Origin: a bacterium
Lineage (GTDB): Bacteria; Auribacterota; Auribacteria; Auribacterales; Auribacteraceae
DNA: 64,000 bases
Direction of reading: 5' to 3'
NCBI GenBank assembly: GCA_024233545.1
Contig: JACKPL010000002.1
Coordinates: 186,001-250,000 of the forward strand
Notes under the pieces: generated by a model
The model's database searches: none
Told to the model about the DNA's origin: nothing
The model's input: the letters and a program-made list of their open reading frames with translations, nothing else
In this document: one piece after another, positions 51,433-59,684 of the stretch
Layout: each line of letters begins with the position of its first letter
Position numbering within the stretch: position 1 is the stretch's first letter
Made by a program: the position numbers and the translations under genes

Positions 51433-53067
51433 ATGAGAATCCTATTTATGATGTTGCACCCGGGATACATGCGGTATTATTATACGACATTGCAGGTATT
51501 AGCAGAACGAGGGTATACTTTAGATTTATCTTTCGCGAATCCTGCAAAACAAGCCAAAGATATGCTTCATGAAAAATTGAACAAAGATTTCCCTGGACAA
51601 ATTTTTGTGCGCGAGACACCGAAGCGCGATGATAAATGGGCAGATTTATCACGTGCCGTCGCATGGGGAATGGATTATCTGCGGTATTTGTTGCCCGGCT
51701 ATGAAAATGCCCACAGATTAAAGCAGAGAGTCGAAATCCATATACATCCCGCATTTAAGTGGCCGGTAACTCGCTTGCCAATTATAAGAAGCCGGTTTGG
51801 CATCAAAGTCCTTATAAAAATTTTAAAAACAATAGACGAATTTATTCCCATATCGATAAAACAAGAAAAATACTTTCAGAAAATAAAACCGGATATGGTG
51901 TTGGTTACTCCGTTAGTGACTCAAGGGAGTTCACAGGGTGAATATTTTAAAGTTGCACGGCAATTGAGCATTCCAACAGCATATTGCGTTGCAAGTTGGG
52001 ATAATTTGAGTTCTAAAGGCCTTATCCGCGGCAAACCACATAAAGTGATTTTGTGGAATGATGCGCAAAAAAGAGAAGCAGTGGAGTTTCACGGTATTCA
52101 TCCGTCAAACATCATTGTAACTGGCGCTCAGAATTTTGATAATTGGTTTGATGTACAGCCTTCAGCTTCACGTGAGATTTTTTGCAGGAAGATCGGGCTC
52201 GACCCCTCGAAAAAAATCCTCTTATATTTGTGTTCATCTAATTTTATGGCACCCAACGAAACTAGATTTGTGTTAAACTGGATTGATGCTCTGCGAAACT
52301 CCGGTATTCAGAAGCTGGAAAACATCGGTATTTTAATTAGGCCTTATCCGGAGCACGTTAAACAATGGCGTACAGTTGATCTTAGTGTATACAACAATGT
52401 TGTTCTATGGCCTCCCGCCGGCGAATATCCTCTTACTGAAGAAGCGCGTTCCAGCTTTACAGATTCTATTTTTCACTCGGAAGCGGTGGTTGGAATCAAT
52501 ACGAGCGCAATGATAGAAACCGCTATTATTGGGCGTCCGGTATTTACCGTTTCCGCGCCTGAACTTAACGAAAGCCAGTCCAATACAATACATTTTCATT
52601 ATATGTTGCAGGAAAACGGAGGTTTTCTCTACGTTTCCTCCGATTTGAATCAGCATGTACAGCAACTTAAGTCGGTGATTGATAATCCCGAGCGAGCTCA
52701 AGAAATGCTGAAACATTTTGTACACGCTTTTATTCGTCCTCATGGTTTGGATACCCCTTGTGTGCCGCTTGTTGTTTCAGAAATAGAAAAGCTCAGTGAG
52801 TTGCCGGTTAAAATCCCACCGATTTATAATCGGTTTAAGAAATGCATGAAATATGTTCTTATCCCTTTAGCGTTGGGAATAAAGTGCTTTCAACGGAGTG
52901 ATGAATGGAAAAATAGGAAAGTTCAATGGAAAAAAATAGTCCGGCTTGCCGAGGATATGGGTGTAGACCCGTTACGATTATGGGATATTGCAGATTCTAA
53001 GGGATTGGTCAGTGAAGACGTGCAAACAATAAGCGAGGCGTATAAAGTCACTGTGGGATCAGTGTAA
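51433..53067 (+). CDS. GT-B fold transferase of the polysaccharide locus, tandem copy 1
   Basis: A 544-residue cytoplasmic protein with an N-terminal Rossmann half (MRILFMMLHPGYMRYYYTTL) and a C-terminal donor-binding half. Conserved blocks are YCVASWDNLSSKGLI, IIVTGAQNFDNWF, IGILIRPYPEH and AVVGINTSAMIETAIIGRPV. The latter two match the donor site of CDP-glycerol glycerophosphotransferase-like and capsule GT-B enzymes. The precise donor is unknown. It overlaps the next, paralogous gene by one base (TAATG). The ribosome binding site is GGGGGGG-rich. Confidence 0.75.
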   Translation: MRILFMMLHPGYMRYYYTTLQVLAERGYTLDLSFANPAKQAKDMLHEKLNKDFPGQIFVRETPKRDDKWADLSRAVAWGMDYLRYLLPGYENAHRLKQRVEIHIHPAFKWPVTRLPIIRSRFGIKVLIKILKTIDEFIPISIKQEKYFQKIKPDMVLVTPLVTQGSSQGEYFKVARQLSIPTAYCVASWDNLSSKGLIRGKPHKVILWNDAQKREAVEFHGIHPSNIIVTGAQNFDNWFDVQPSASREIFCRKIGLDPSKKILLYLCSSNFMAPNETRFVLNWIDALRNSGIQKLENIGILIRPYPEHVKQWRTVDLSVYNNVVLWPPAGEYPLTEEARSSFTDSIFHSEAVVGINTSAMIETAIIGRPVFTVSAPELNESQSNTIHFHYMLQENGGFLYVSSDLNQHVQQLKSVIDNPERAQEMLKHFVHAFIRPHGLDTPCVPLVVSEIEKLSELPVKIPPIYNRFKKCMKYVLIPLALGIKCFQRSDEWKNRKVQWKKIVRLAEDMGVDPLRLWDIADSKGLVSEDVQTISEAYKVTVGSV

Positions 53068-54557
53068 TGCGTATTCTTTTTGTTGTGCGCCATCATCTTT
53101 ATTTGCGTAACTATGAATCTACGTTAAAAGCATTAGCGGCAAGAAACCATGCGGTTTATATTGCCAGTAATATACATGATAGCCGCTACATAAACATCAT
53201 TAAAACATTCGAAAACATTCCCAATATTCATTTTCTTCCTGAATGCGCGCCTATCCGATCGGATGTATGGAGCATATTTGCACGGTTTTTCCGCGCTCTG
53301 CAAGATTATATCCATTATTTTTCTCCTCTTTTCGATGATGCGCCGCGCTTAAAACAGAGAGCGTGTATGTGGCTTCCTCAGTGGCTGGCAAATGCTTTGT
53401 ATCGCTTGAGAAATTCCAGTATGGTTGACCAACTGAAAAAAGTGCTTAGGTTTTGCGAAAAGATACTTCCGCGCTGTAAAGCAATAGATGCCTTTCTTAT
53501 TACCAATTCTCCGGATGTACTGTTAATTACTCCATATGTAGACTTAAAATCCCAACAGGTTGATTATGTAAAAAGCGCTCGTGCGCTTGGTATTCCGTCA
53601 GTTTATTGTGTTGCAAGCTGGGATAACCTTACAAGTAAAGCGGCGATTAAGGTTCAACCGGACAAAATGTTTGTTTGGAATACATTTCAGGAGAATGAGG
53701 CAATAAAACTTCATAATATGCCACAATCAAAAATCGTTGTTACAGGGGCTCAATGTTACGATCAATGGTTTCATTGGAAGCCGGTTGATACCCAAGAGAA
53801 ATTTTATTCGAAAGTTGGGTTGAAACATGATACTCCCTATATTTTATATCTGTGCTCATCAATTTTTATTGCAAGGAATGAAGTTGATTTTGTCAGGCGA
53901 TGGATAAACGCTTTGCGCAGGTGTGGTGACAGTAATATTAAAAATATCGGTATTCTTATCCGCCCTCATCCTCAAAATGCTGAACAGTGGAAGAAGATAA
54001 AAGTAACGGAGTGGGATAATGTCGCATTGTTCCCAAAAGAAGGAGAACAACCAATTACTTCCGGATTGAAAGAGGATTATTTCAATTCCATGTATTTCAG
54101 CAGTGCTGTTGTTGGAATCAATACCAGCGCTATGATTGAGGCCGGCATACTCGGCAAACCGGTTTTTACCATTCAAACAAATGATTTTATGGAAACCCAA
54201 GAAGGCACGGTTCATTTTAGGTACCTTTCGAACGGAGGGCTTTTATATTCCAGTACAAGTATTGCGGAGCATGTAGATCAATTATCTCACGTGCTTTTGG
54301 AAAATCAGGATTATAAAACCCGTATACAGCAGTTTATTGCTGATTTCATACGCCCGAGAGGTTTAGGTTATGATTGTACTCCTTTTGTTGTGGATGAAAT
54401 AGAAGCTGTATACCGTGAGAATAAAACAATGGAAAATCCCCGATGGCGGGCGTTATACTCATGTGTCCGCATCGCCTGTTTCCCGTTCGCAGTAGTGCTT
54501 TTGTTTGTTTTTGCTATGAAAAGATTGAATAAAAGAGATATTCAACATATAATTTAA
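53067..54557 (+). CDS. GT-B fold transferase of the polysaccharide locus, tandem copy 2
   Basis: A 496-residue paralog of the preceding protein, sharing every landmark (YCVASWDNLTSKAAI, IVVTGAQCYDQWF, NIGILIRPHPQ, AVVGINTSAMIEAGILGKPV). Substitutions are spread along its length, consistent with an old duplication and separate specificities. It lacks about 40 residues at the C-terminus relative to copy 1 and ends with a hydrophobic segment (FPFAVVLLFVFAM), suggesting membrane association. It is translationally coupled to copy 1. Confidence 0.75.
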   Translation: MRILFVVRHHLYLRNYESTLKALAARNHAVYIASNIHDSRYINIIKTFENIPNIHFLPECAPIRSDVWSIFARFFRALQDYIHYFSPLFDDAPRLKQRACMWLPQWLANALYRLRNSSMVDQLKKVLRFCEKILPRCKAIDAFLITNSPDVLLITPYVDLKSQQVDYVKSARALGIPSVYCVASWDNLTSKAAIKVQPDKMFVWNTFQENEAIKLHNMPQSKIVVTGAQCYDQWFHWKPVDTQEKFYSKVGLKHDTPYILYLCSSIFIARNEVDFVRRWINALRRCGDSNIKNIGILIRPHPQNAEQWKKIKVTEWDNVALFPKEGEQPITSGLKEDYFNSMYFSSAVVGINTSAMIEAGILGKPVFTIQTNDFMETQEGTVHFRYLSNGGLLYSSTSIAEHVDQLSHVLLENQDYKTRIQQFIADFIRPRGLGYDCTPFVVDEIEAVYRENKTMENPRWRALYSCVRIACFPFAVVLLFVFAMKRLNKRDIQHII

Positions 54558-54584
54558 AGGTAAATAACTGTAAGGTGAGATGAA

Positions 54585-55367
54585 ATGGTTGAAGTTTCAG
54601 ATGAGTTGATTATTCAGCATGAAGATTTTATGAAAGAAATAAATACTAATTTCAGGTTGATTTGGAAAACCCTGAAAAATATTTCTCCATATGTACACGA
54701 TGCTGTTTTCAGTGAACTGCATAAAAAAAATGTTTTGCGGGAAGTGTATTTGACAGAATTATTTGAAGGGATAGAAAAAATCAGCCTTCCGTTAGAGGTT
54801 ATCAATGAAGAGTCGGGGCAGGAAAACCACGTAGACCTTTTGTATGTTGTCGCTATTGCAAAATACCTTCAGGCAAAGAATATTTTTGAATTCGGAACAT
54901 ATTTCGGCAAAACAACATATTTTTTGGCGGCAACATCGGATGATACTCACGTCACCACGCTCGATTTTCCTCCCGATCAATCGCAAACCGGAGACTATCA
55001 GGGAAGTTACTTCAAAAACAGCGATAGAGAACATCAAATAACACAATTATTAGCGGATTCAAAAAAATTTGACCCTCTGCCGTATAAGCGTTTGATGAAC
55101 TTAATTTTTGTTGATGGAGACCATTCTTATACAGGGATCAGCCATGAGTCTAAAAAAGCGCTTAAAATGCTCGCTCCCGGCGGCGTGATCATTTGGCATG
55201 ACTATGCCGCTAAAACGCCTGATGTTGTCCGCTATTTTAATGATTTCACTGCTAAAAAACCGGTCTTTCATATAAAACGGACATCTTTGGTTATCTATAT
55301 TGACGGTGTTGATCCATTGACGTTTAACCCGTCAAAGAGACTGTTTACAAAAAGCAACCTGCGGTGA
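54585..55367 (+). CDS. Class I SAM-dependent methyltransferase
   Basis: A 260-residue protein with a helical N-terminal part and a class I methyltransferase fold. Motif I is NIFEFGTYFGKTTYFLAATS, followed by VTTLDFPPDQ, LIFVDGDHSYTGISHESKKA and LAPGGVIIWHDYA. The VDGDHSY-type segment is typical of Methyltransf_24-like enzymes, which often act on sugars. It probably O-methylates a residue of the surface polymer. It is in line with the flanking operon, 28 bp after the GT-B gene. Confidence 0.8.
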   Translation: MVEVSDELIIQHEDFMKEINTNFRLIWKTLKNISPYVHDAVFSELHKKNVLREVYLTELFEGIEKISLPLEVINEESGQENHVDLLYVVAIAKYLQAKNIFEFGTYFGKTTYFLAATSDDTHVTTLDFPPDQSQTGDYQGSYFKNSDREHQITQLLADSKKFDPLPYKRLMNLIFVDGDHSYTGISHESKKALKMLAPGGVIIWHDYAAKTPDVVRYFNDFTAKKPVFHIKRTSLVIYIDGVDPLTFNPSKRLFTKSNLR

Positions 55368-55501
55368 AATCAATATAGTTTTATGCACTGTTAGCAGATT
55401 GCCATGAAGAAATTTTAGGCTAATCAACCATACCATGTTTTTAAACCTTGTCTCACAAGAAATTTTTATTAGAAATGACAAAGAATTAGGGTTTTATAAG
55501 G

Positions 55502-56218
55502 ATGAATATATTAGGGTTTATACCTGCACGCGCAGGATCAAAGCGATTGCCTGATAAAAATATCAGGGTATTAGGAGATAAGCCGCTTATAACGTATACA
55601 ATAGCCGCATCGTTGGCGGCACGGGACATAACCCGCACAATCGTATCGACTGATTCCCGAGACATTGCATCTATTTCGCTAAGCAGTGGAGCAGAGGTGC
55701 CGTTTATGCGCCCACCGGAGCTTGCACAGAGCAATTCTACTGAAATGGAGTTTTTTCTTCATGCATTGGAGTGGCTTAAAAAAAATGAATCATATGTTCC
55801 AGACCTGATTGTTTTGCTGTACCCTACATCACCTTTTCGAAAAGCTGAATCAATAGATAGAGCAATCCGGCTTATGCTCCAGCATCCTGAGGCTGATTCG
55901 CTTCGGTCAATACGCATGTGTTCCGAGCACCCGTATAAAATGTGGCAAATAGATGAGCGTGGCTATCTCCGTCCTTTCGTGAAAACGGGCGATACCTGCA
56001 CACAAACATTATCGACTCAGCTTTTTCCGATGGTTTATATTCAAAATGCCAGTATATACATTACAAAACCTTCGACGATTTTGAATAAACAGTCTCCAAT
56101 CGGCGATATCGTAATCCCTTTTATTATGGATGATATTGAATCGACAGACATTAACACGCTTTTTGATTTCAAATGTGCAGAAATGATATTAAATGAGAAT
56201 AAAAAAGCTTCTTCGTAA
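55502..56218 (+). CDS. neuA: Acylneuraminate cytidylyltransferase (CMP-sugar synthetase)
   Basis: A 238-residue NeuA-type enzyme with the CTP-binding loop FIPARAGSKRLPDKNIRVLG, IVSTDSRDIASIS, LLYPTSPFRKAESIDRAIRL and the late QNASIYITKP and FIMDDIESTDINT with the catalytic acidic residues. It activates the nonulosonic or related ulosonic acid as the CMP derivative for transfer. It is separated from neuB by 13 kb of glycan genes. It overlaps the capsule-synthase-like gene by 26 bp. Confidence 0.92.
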   Translation: MNILGFIPARAGSKRLPDKNIRVLGDKPLITYTIAASLAARDITRTIVSTDSRDIASISLSSGAEVPFMRPPELAQSNSTEMEFFLHALEWLKKNESYVPDLIVLLYPTSPFRKAESIDRAIRLMLQHPEADSLRSIRMCSEHPYKMWQIDERGYLRPFVKTGDTCTQTLSTQLFPMVYIQNASIYITKPSTILNKQSPIGDIVIPFIMDDIESTDINTLFDFKCAEMILNENKKASS

Positions 56219-57890
56219 AAGCATTAAACTGCGGCAAGCAATACGCAACTGGCGTTTAAAACATATACAGCCTCGATGGCAAAAAATACTCGCGCGCGAT
56301 CGAGATTACTGGAATAATAAAAAAGCACAAAAAAAAGGCAAAAATATACTTATTGCAACAAGCGTAGGCGCTTATTTACCGGGTGTCATTACCGAAAGTA
56401 TGTTGGCGGCGGCGCTTGAGATTCGCGGGGCAAACGTTCATATCCTTTTGTGTGATGGGATGTTAGATGCTTGCTTGGATTGCGGCTACAAAATCACCGA
56501 GACCGATTGGACGCTTGCCGAGTTCGGCCCTCAGAAAAATTTGTGCGGTAATTGCTGTGTCCATACTGCTAAGATGTTATCTGCGCTTGGTGTAACAGTG
56601 TATCGTTACAGCGACTGGCTTACCAAAGATGATATTCTGCGTGCCGATCGTTTAGCGGTTGAGGTCCCTTTCGAACAAATTGCTCATTTTACCTTGGAAG
56701 GAATAGCAATAGGCGAACATGCGTATTCCGGCGCTTTACGGTTCTATTCCAAAGGCTCTATTGATGATGAACCGCTGGCTGAAAAAATTGTGCGCCGCTA
56801 TTTTCGTGCCGCAGTGATAACAGCGTGCGTTATGCAAAACTTACTTAGAGCTCAAACATATCATGCGGCAGTGTTTCATCATGGCATATATGTTCCGCAA
56901 GGAATTATCGGAGAAGTATGCAGAAATAACCGGATACCGGTAATAAATTGGAATGTGGCGTATCGTAAATCATGTTTTATCTTTAGCCATACCGATACAT
57001 ATCACCATTCGCTTATGCTTGAGCCAACTCAGAACTGGGAGCATTTGCCATGGAACACTACGTTAGATTCGGCGCTTGATAACTATTTGCAAAGCAGGTG
57101 GAAAGGCAGTCAGGATTGGATATGGTTTCATGAACGCCCTCAATTCGATAAGGACAAAATCGCCTCGACAACCGGAATAGATTTTTCCCGCCCTTGTATT
57201 GGAATGTTGACAAACGTTATGTGGGATGCACAGCTTCATTATCCCGCCAATGCATTTCCGAATATGCGTGAATGGGTATTGAGGACAATTGAGTATTTTT
57301 CAACACGTCCCGAGTTACAGCTTATCATCCGCATTCATCCTGCGGAAATCTGGGGCGGTAACCCATCTCGCCAGAAAATAGCCGATGAAATAAAGAAAGT
57401 GTATGATACCTTGCCTTCGAATATTTTTGTCATTCTTCCCGAAGCAGACGTGAGCACCTATGTGCTTATGAAGCAATGTAATGCAATAATTATTTATGGA
57501 ACAAAAATGGGTGTTGAACTGGCAAGTATGGGAAAACCCGTCATTGTCGCAGGAGAAGCGTGGATTAGGAATAAAAATATCACGATGGATGCATTGAACG
57601 CTGAACATTACTTTGCATTGCTGGATACTCTTCCGCTGAAAAACTGTTTCAGCCAGAATGCTATTGAACGTGCTCGAAAATATGCTTTTCATTTCTTTTT
57701 TCGCCGGATGATTCCTCTTGAATTTATGAAGCCAATCAAAGGGTGGCCGCTTTTTAAACTCGATTTGAAATCAATTCGGCAACTTGAACAAGGAAATTCT
57801 CTCGGTTTGGATATAATCTGCAACGGTATCTTGGATGGTAAAGAATTTATTTATCCATATGAGACGACAATTGATAAGAATTCTCTGTAA
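56193..57890 (+). CDS. Capsule-polysaccharide-synthase-like transferase
   Basis: A 565-residue protein with basic N-terminus and a C-terminal part like KpsC/KpsS-type capsule transferases: QLIIRIHPAEIWGGN, and YGTKMGVELASMGKPVIVAG as the nucleotide-sugar site. A Cys-rich patch near residues 98-128 (ACLDCGYKIT, NLCGNCCVH) has five Cys and may bind metal. In related capsule systems such enzymes use a CMP-activated acid such as Kdo. Its overlap with neuA suggests that it uses the CMP-sugar made by NeuA; that is inference. It is the last gene of the locus. Confidence 0.75.
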   Translation: MRIKKLLRKSIKLRQAIRNWRLKHIQPRWQKILARDRDYWNNKKAQKKGKNILIATSVGAYLPGVITESMLAAALEIRGANVHILLCDGMLDACLDCGYKITETDWTLAEFGPQKNLCGNCCVHTAKMLSALGVTVYRYSDWLTKDDILRADRLAVEVPFEQIAHFTLEGIAIGEHAYSGALRFYSKGSIDDEPLAEKIVRRYFRAAVITACVMQNLLRAQTYHAAVFHHGIYVPQGIIGEVCRNNRIPVINWNVAYRKSCFIFSHTDTYHHSLMLEPTQNWEHLPWNTTLDSALDNYLQSRWKGSQDWIWFHERPQFDKDKIASTTGIDFSRPCIGMLTNVMWDAQLHYPANAFPNMREWVLRTIEYFSTRPELQLIIRIHPAEIWGGNPSRQKIADEIKKVYDTLPSNIFVILPEADVSTYVLMKQCNAIIIYGTKMGVELASMGKPVIVAGEAWIRNKNITMDALNAEHYFALLDTLPLKNCFSQNAIERARKYAFHFFFRRMIPLEFMKPIKGWPLFKLDLKSIRQLEQGNSLGLDIICNGILDGKEFIYPYETTIDKNSL

Positions 57891-57904
57891 GAAATGCGAT
57901 GCGA

Positions 57905-58510
57905 TTATGGATACAATCTCTTTACAGACCATTTGTTTTCTGAGTTGTGGATAAAGAGAAACCGGTCATGAAGCCGATGAGGTTTTTCTTCCCAAAATTC
58001 CATGCGTGCCGGTTTAATGCAGTATCCGGACCAATAAGGCGGGCGGGGAACATCTTTGCCTTCGAATTTGATTTTAAATTCATTGAACCGCAGTTGTAAT
58101 TCGTTTGGGTCTTTCATTTCTTCGCTTTGTTTCGATGCCCATGCGCCAATTTGGCTTTGCCGGGGCCGGGACTGAAAATAGGCATCCGCTTCGGAATCGC
58201 TCACAATAGAAGCCTCTCCGGTTATGCGGACCTGTTTGCGTAAAGGGTCCCAGTAGAAAATTAACGTTGCGGTTGGATATTTTCTTAGCGAATCCCCTTT
58301 GGGCGAGTTCAGGTTGGTATAAAAAACAAATCCTTTATCGTCAAAATGTTTAAGTAATACCATCCTGCCGTCTGGATACCCTTCAGGAGAAATTGTAGAA
58401 ACGCACATACATTCAGGAAGCCGTATATCTTTGCAGTTTTCAGCATCTGAATACCATTTTGCAAACAAGGCTAACGGGTTGTCGGATAAAGATTCAAGGG
58501 TGAATGTCAT
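57905..58510 (-). CDS. pdxH: Pyridoxamine 5'-phosphate oxidase
   Basis: The ATG at 58510, behind AGGCAGGCAG, gives a 201-residue protein beginning MTFTLESLSDNPLALFAKWY. A further in-frame start upstream (58579) adds residues not seen in the family. FMN-binding and substrate motifs are clear: GRMVLLKHFDDKGFVFYTN, SPKGDSLRKYPTATLIFYW, QVRITGEA, SRPRQSQIGAWASKQSE, and the C-terminal RLHDRFLF and RLYP. It oxidises pyridoxine or pyridoxamine phosphate to pyridoxal phosphate in the cytoplasm. It is convergent with the glycan locus, 14 bp apart. Confidence 0.95.
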   Translation of the reverse strand: MTFTLESLSDNPLALFAKWYSDAENCKDIRLPECMCVSTISPEGYPDGRMVLLKHFDDKGFVFYTNLNSPKGDSLRKYPTATLIFYWDPLRKQVRITGEASIVSDSEADAYFQSRPRQSQIGAWASKQSEEMKDPNELQLRFNEFKIKFEGKDVPRPPYWSGYCIKPARMEFWEEKPHRLHDRFLFIHNSENKWSVKRLYP

Positions 58511-58655
58511 TCTGCCTGCCTTTTTGATTTTATGGCAATGAAATTGCAAAAGTGTTATAGTTGCCCGAGCCGGCGGCACGGTATAGAATATAGTTTTATG
58601 AACTATAAAAACAGATCAATTATATAATAGTTGAATATTCAAATAAAGGGCAAAA

Positions 58656-59570
58656 ATGTTTATGCAGAATATAAGTTGGAAATTGTTGCCTGAATATCCT
58701 CATAAGTTCGAAAAATTTACGCGGTTACGAGACAATAAAAACGATGCGGAACTGATTACTGATTTTCAAAGAAACATTTATGAATTTTACAAAACTCATA
58801 AACGCCCTATGCCGTGGCGGGATATAGACGATCCGTATCGTGTATTGGTTTCCGAAGTAATGCTTCAGCAAACGCAAGTAGAGAGGATCATTAAAATGTA
58901 TCCGCCTTTTATTGATGCGTTCCCCGCAATAGATGTTCTTGCAAAAGCTCCATTTGATAAGGTATTCGCACTTTGGCAAGGTTTGGGATATAACCGCCGT
59001 GCATTATTTCTGCACCGGTGTTCAAAGATTATTGTCGAGCGGTTTGACAGCGTTATTCCAAATAAGCCCGATAGTTTGGCTGAATTGCCGGGATTAGGAT
59101 GGGCAACAGCCTGTTCAATCTGTACTTTTGCCTATAACATGCCGTTAGCTTTTATAGAAACAAATATTCGCAGTGTATATCTTTCATTTTTCTTCCCCGA
59201 TGAAAAAAATGTGCCCGATAAACATATCCTTCCACTGGTCGAAAAAACGCTCGATTACGACAATCCTCGGCAATGGTATTATGCTTTGATGGATTATGGC
59301 GTAATGCTCAAGAAAATGTTAAAAAACCCAAGCAGGCGCAGTGCCCATCATACGAAACAATCGCCGTTTGACGGTTCATTCCGGCAAGTAAGAGGAGCGG
59401 TGATGAAGCAACTGACTGAACGAGGGTCTCTTTCCAAAACGGACTTATGCAGTAGCCTTGCTTTTTCCAACGATGCGATTCTTGCCGCAGTGATGTGCCT
59501 CGAATCAGAAGGTTTTATTATCGTTAATAATGATTGTATTACCTTGAAGTCAGATGAGCTAGCACAATAA
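58656..59570 (+). CDS. HhH-GPD (MutY-like) glycosylase without iron-sulfur cluster
   Basis: A 304-residue helix-hairpin-helix glycosylase. MutY motifs are present: PMPWRDIDDPYRVLVSEVML with the catalytic Glu in SEVML, QQTQVERI, FALWQGLGYNRRALFL, and the HhH LPGLGWATACSICTFAYN. The usual catalytic Asp of LDGNV is replaced by Glu (FIETNI). None of the four Cys of the 4Fe-4S loop exists; MLKNPSRRSAHHTKQ fills that place. The C-terminal 65 residues look like a winged helix (SLSKTDLCSSLAFSND). It probably belongs to a divergent branch of adenine or other base-excision glycosylases. Start is ATG 58656 or ATG 58662. Confidence 0.8.
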   Translation: MFMQNISWKLLPEYPHKFEKFTRLRDNKNDAELITDFQRNIYEFYKTHKRPMPWRDIDDPYRVLVSEVMLQQTQVERIIKMYPPFIDAFPAIDVLAKAPFDKVFALWQGLGYNRRALFLHRCSKIIVERFDSVIPNKPDSLAELPGLGWATACSICTFAYNMPLAFIETNIRSVYLSFFFPDEKNVPDKHILPLVEKTLDYDNPRQWYYALMDYGVMLKKMLKNPSRRSAHHTKQSPFDGSFRQVRGAVMKQLTERGSLSKTDLCSSLAFSNDAILAAVMCLESEGFIIVNNDCITLKSDELAQ

Positions 59571-59684
59571 ATAAGTTCTTTTTTTATAATTAGTTACCTC
59601 CTTTTATTGAATTAAAACGTAAAAAAAAGTACAATATCGGTGGGTATATTCCTTCGCGATATTTTCTTAAAAAAGAGGAAAACG

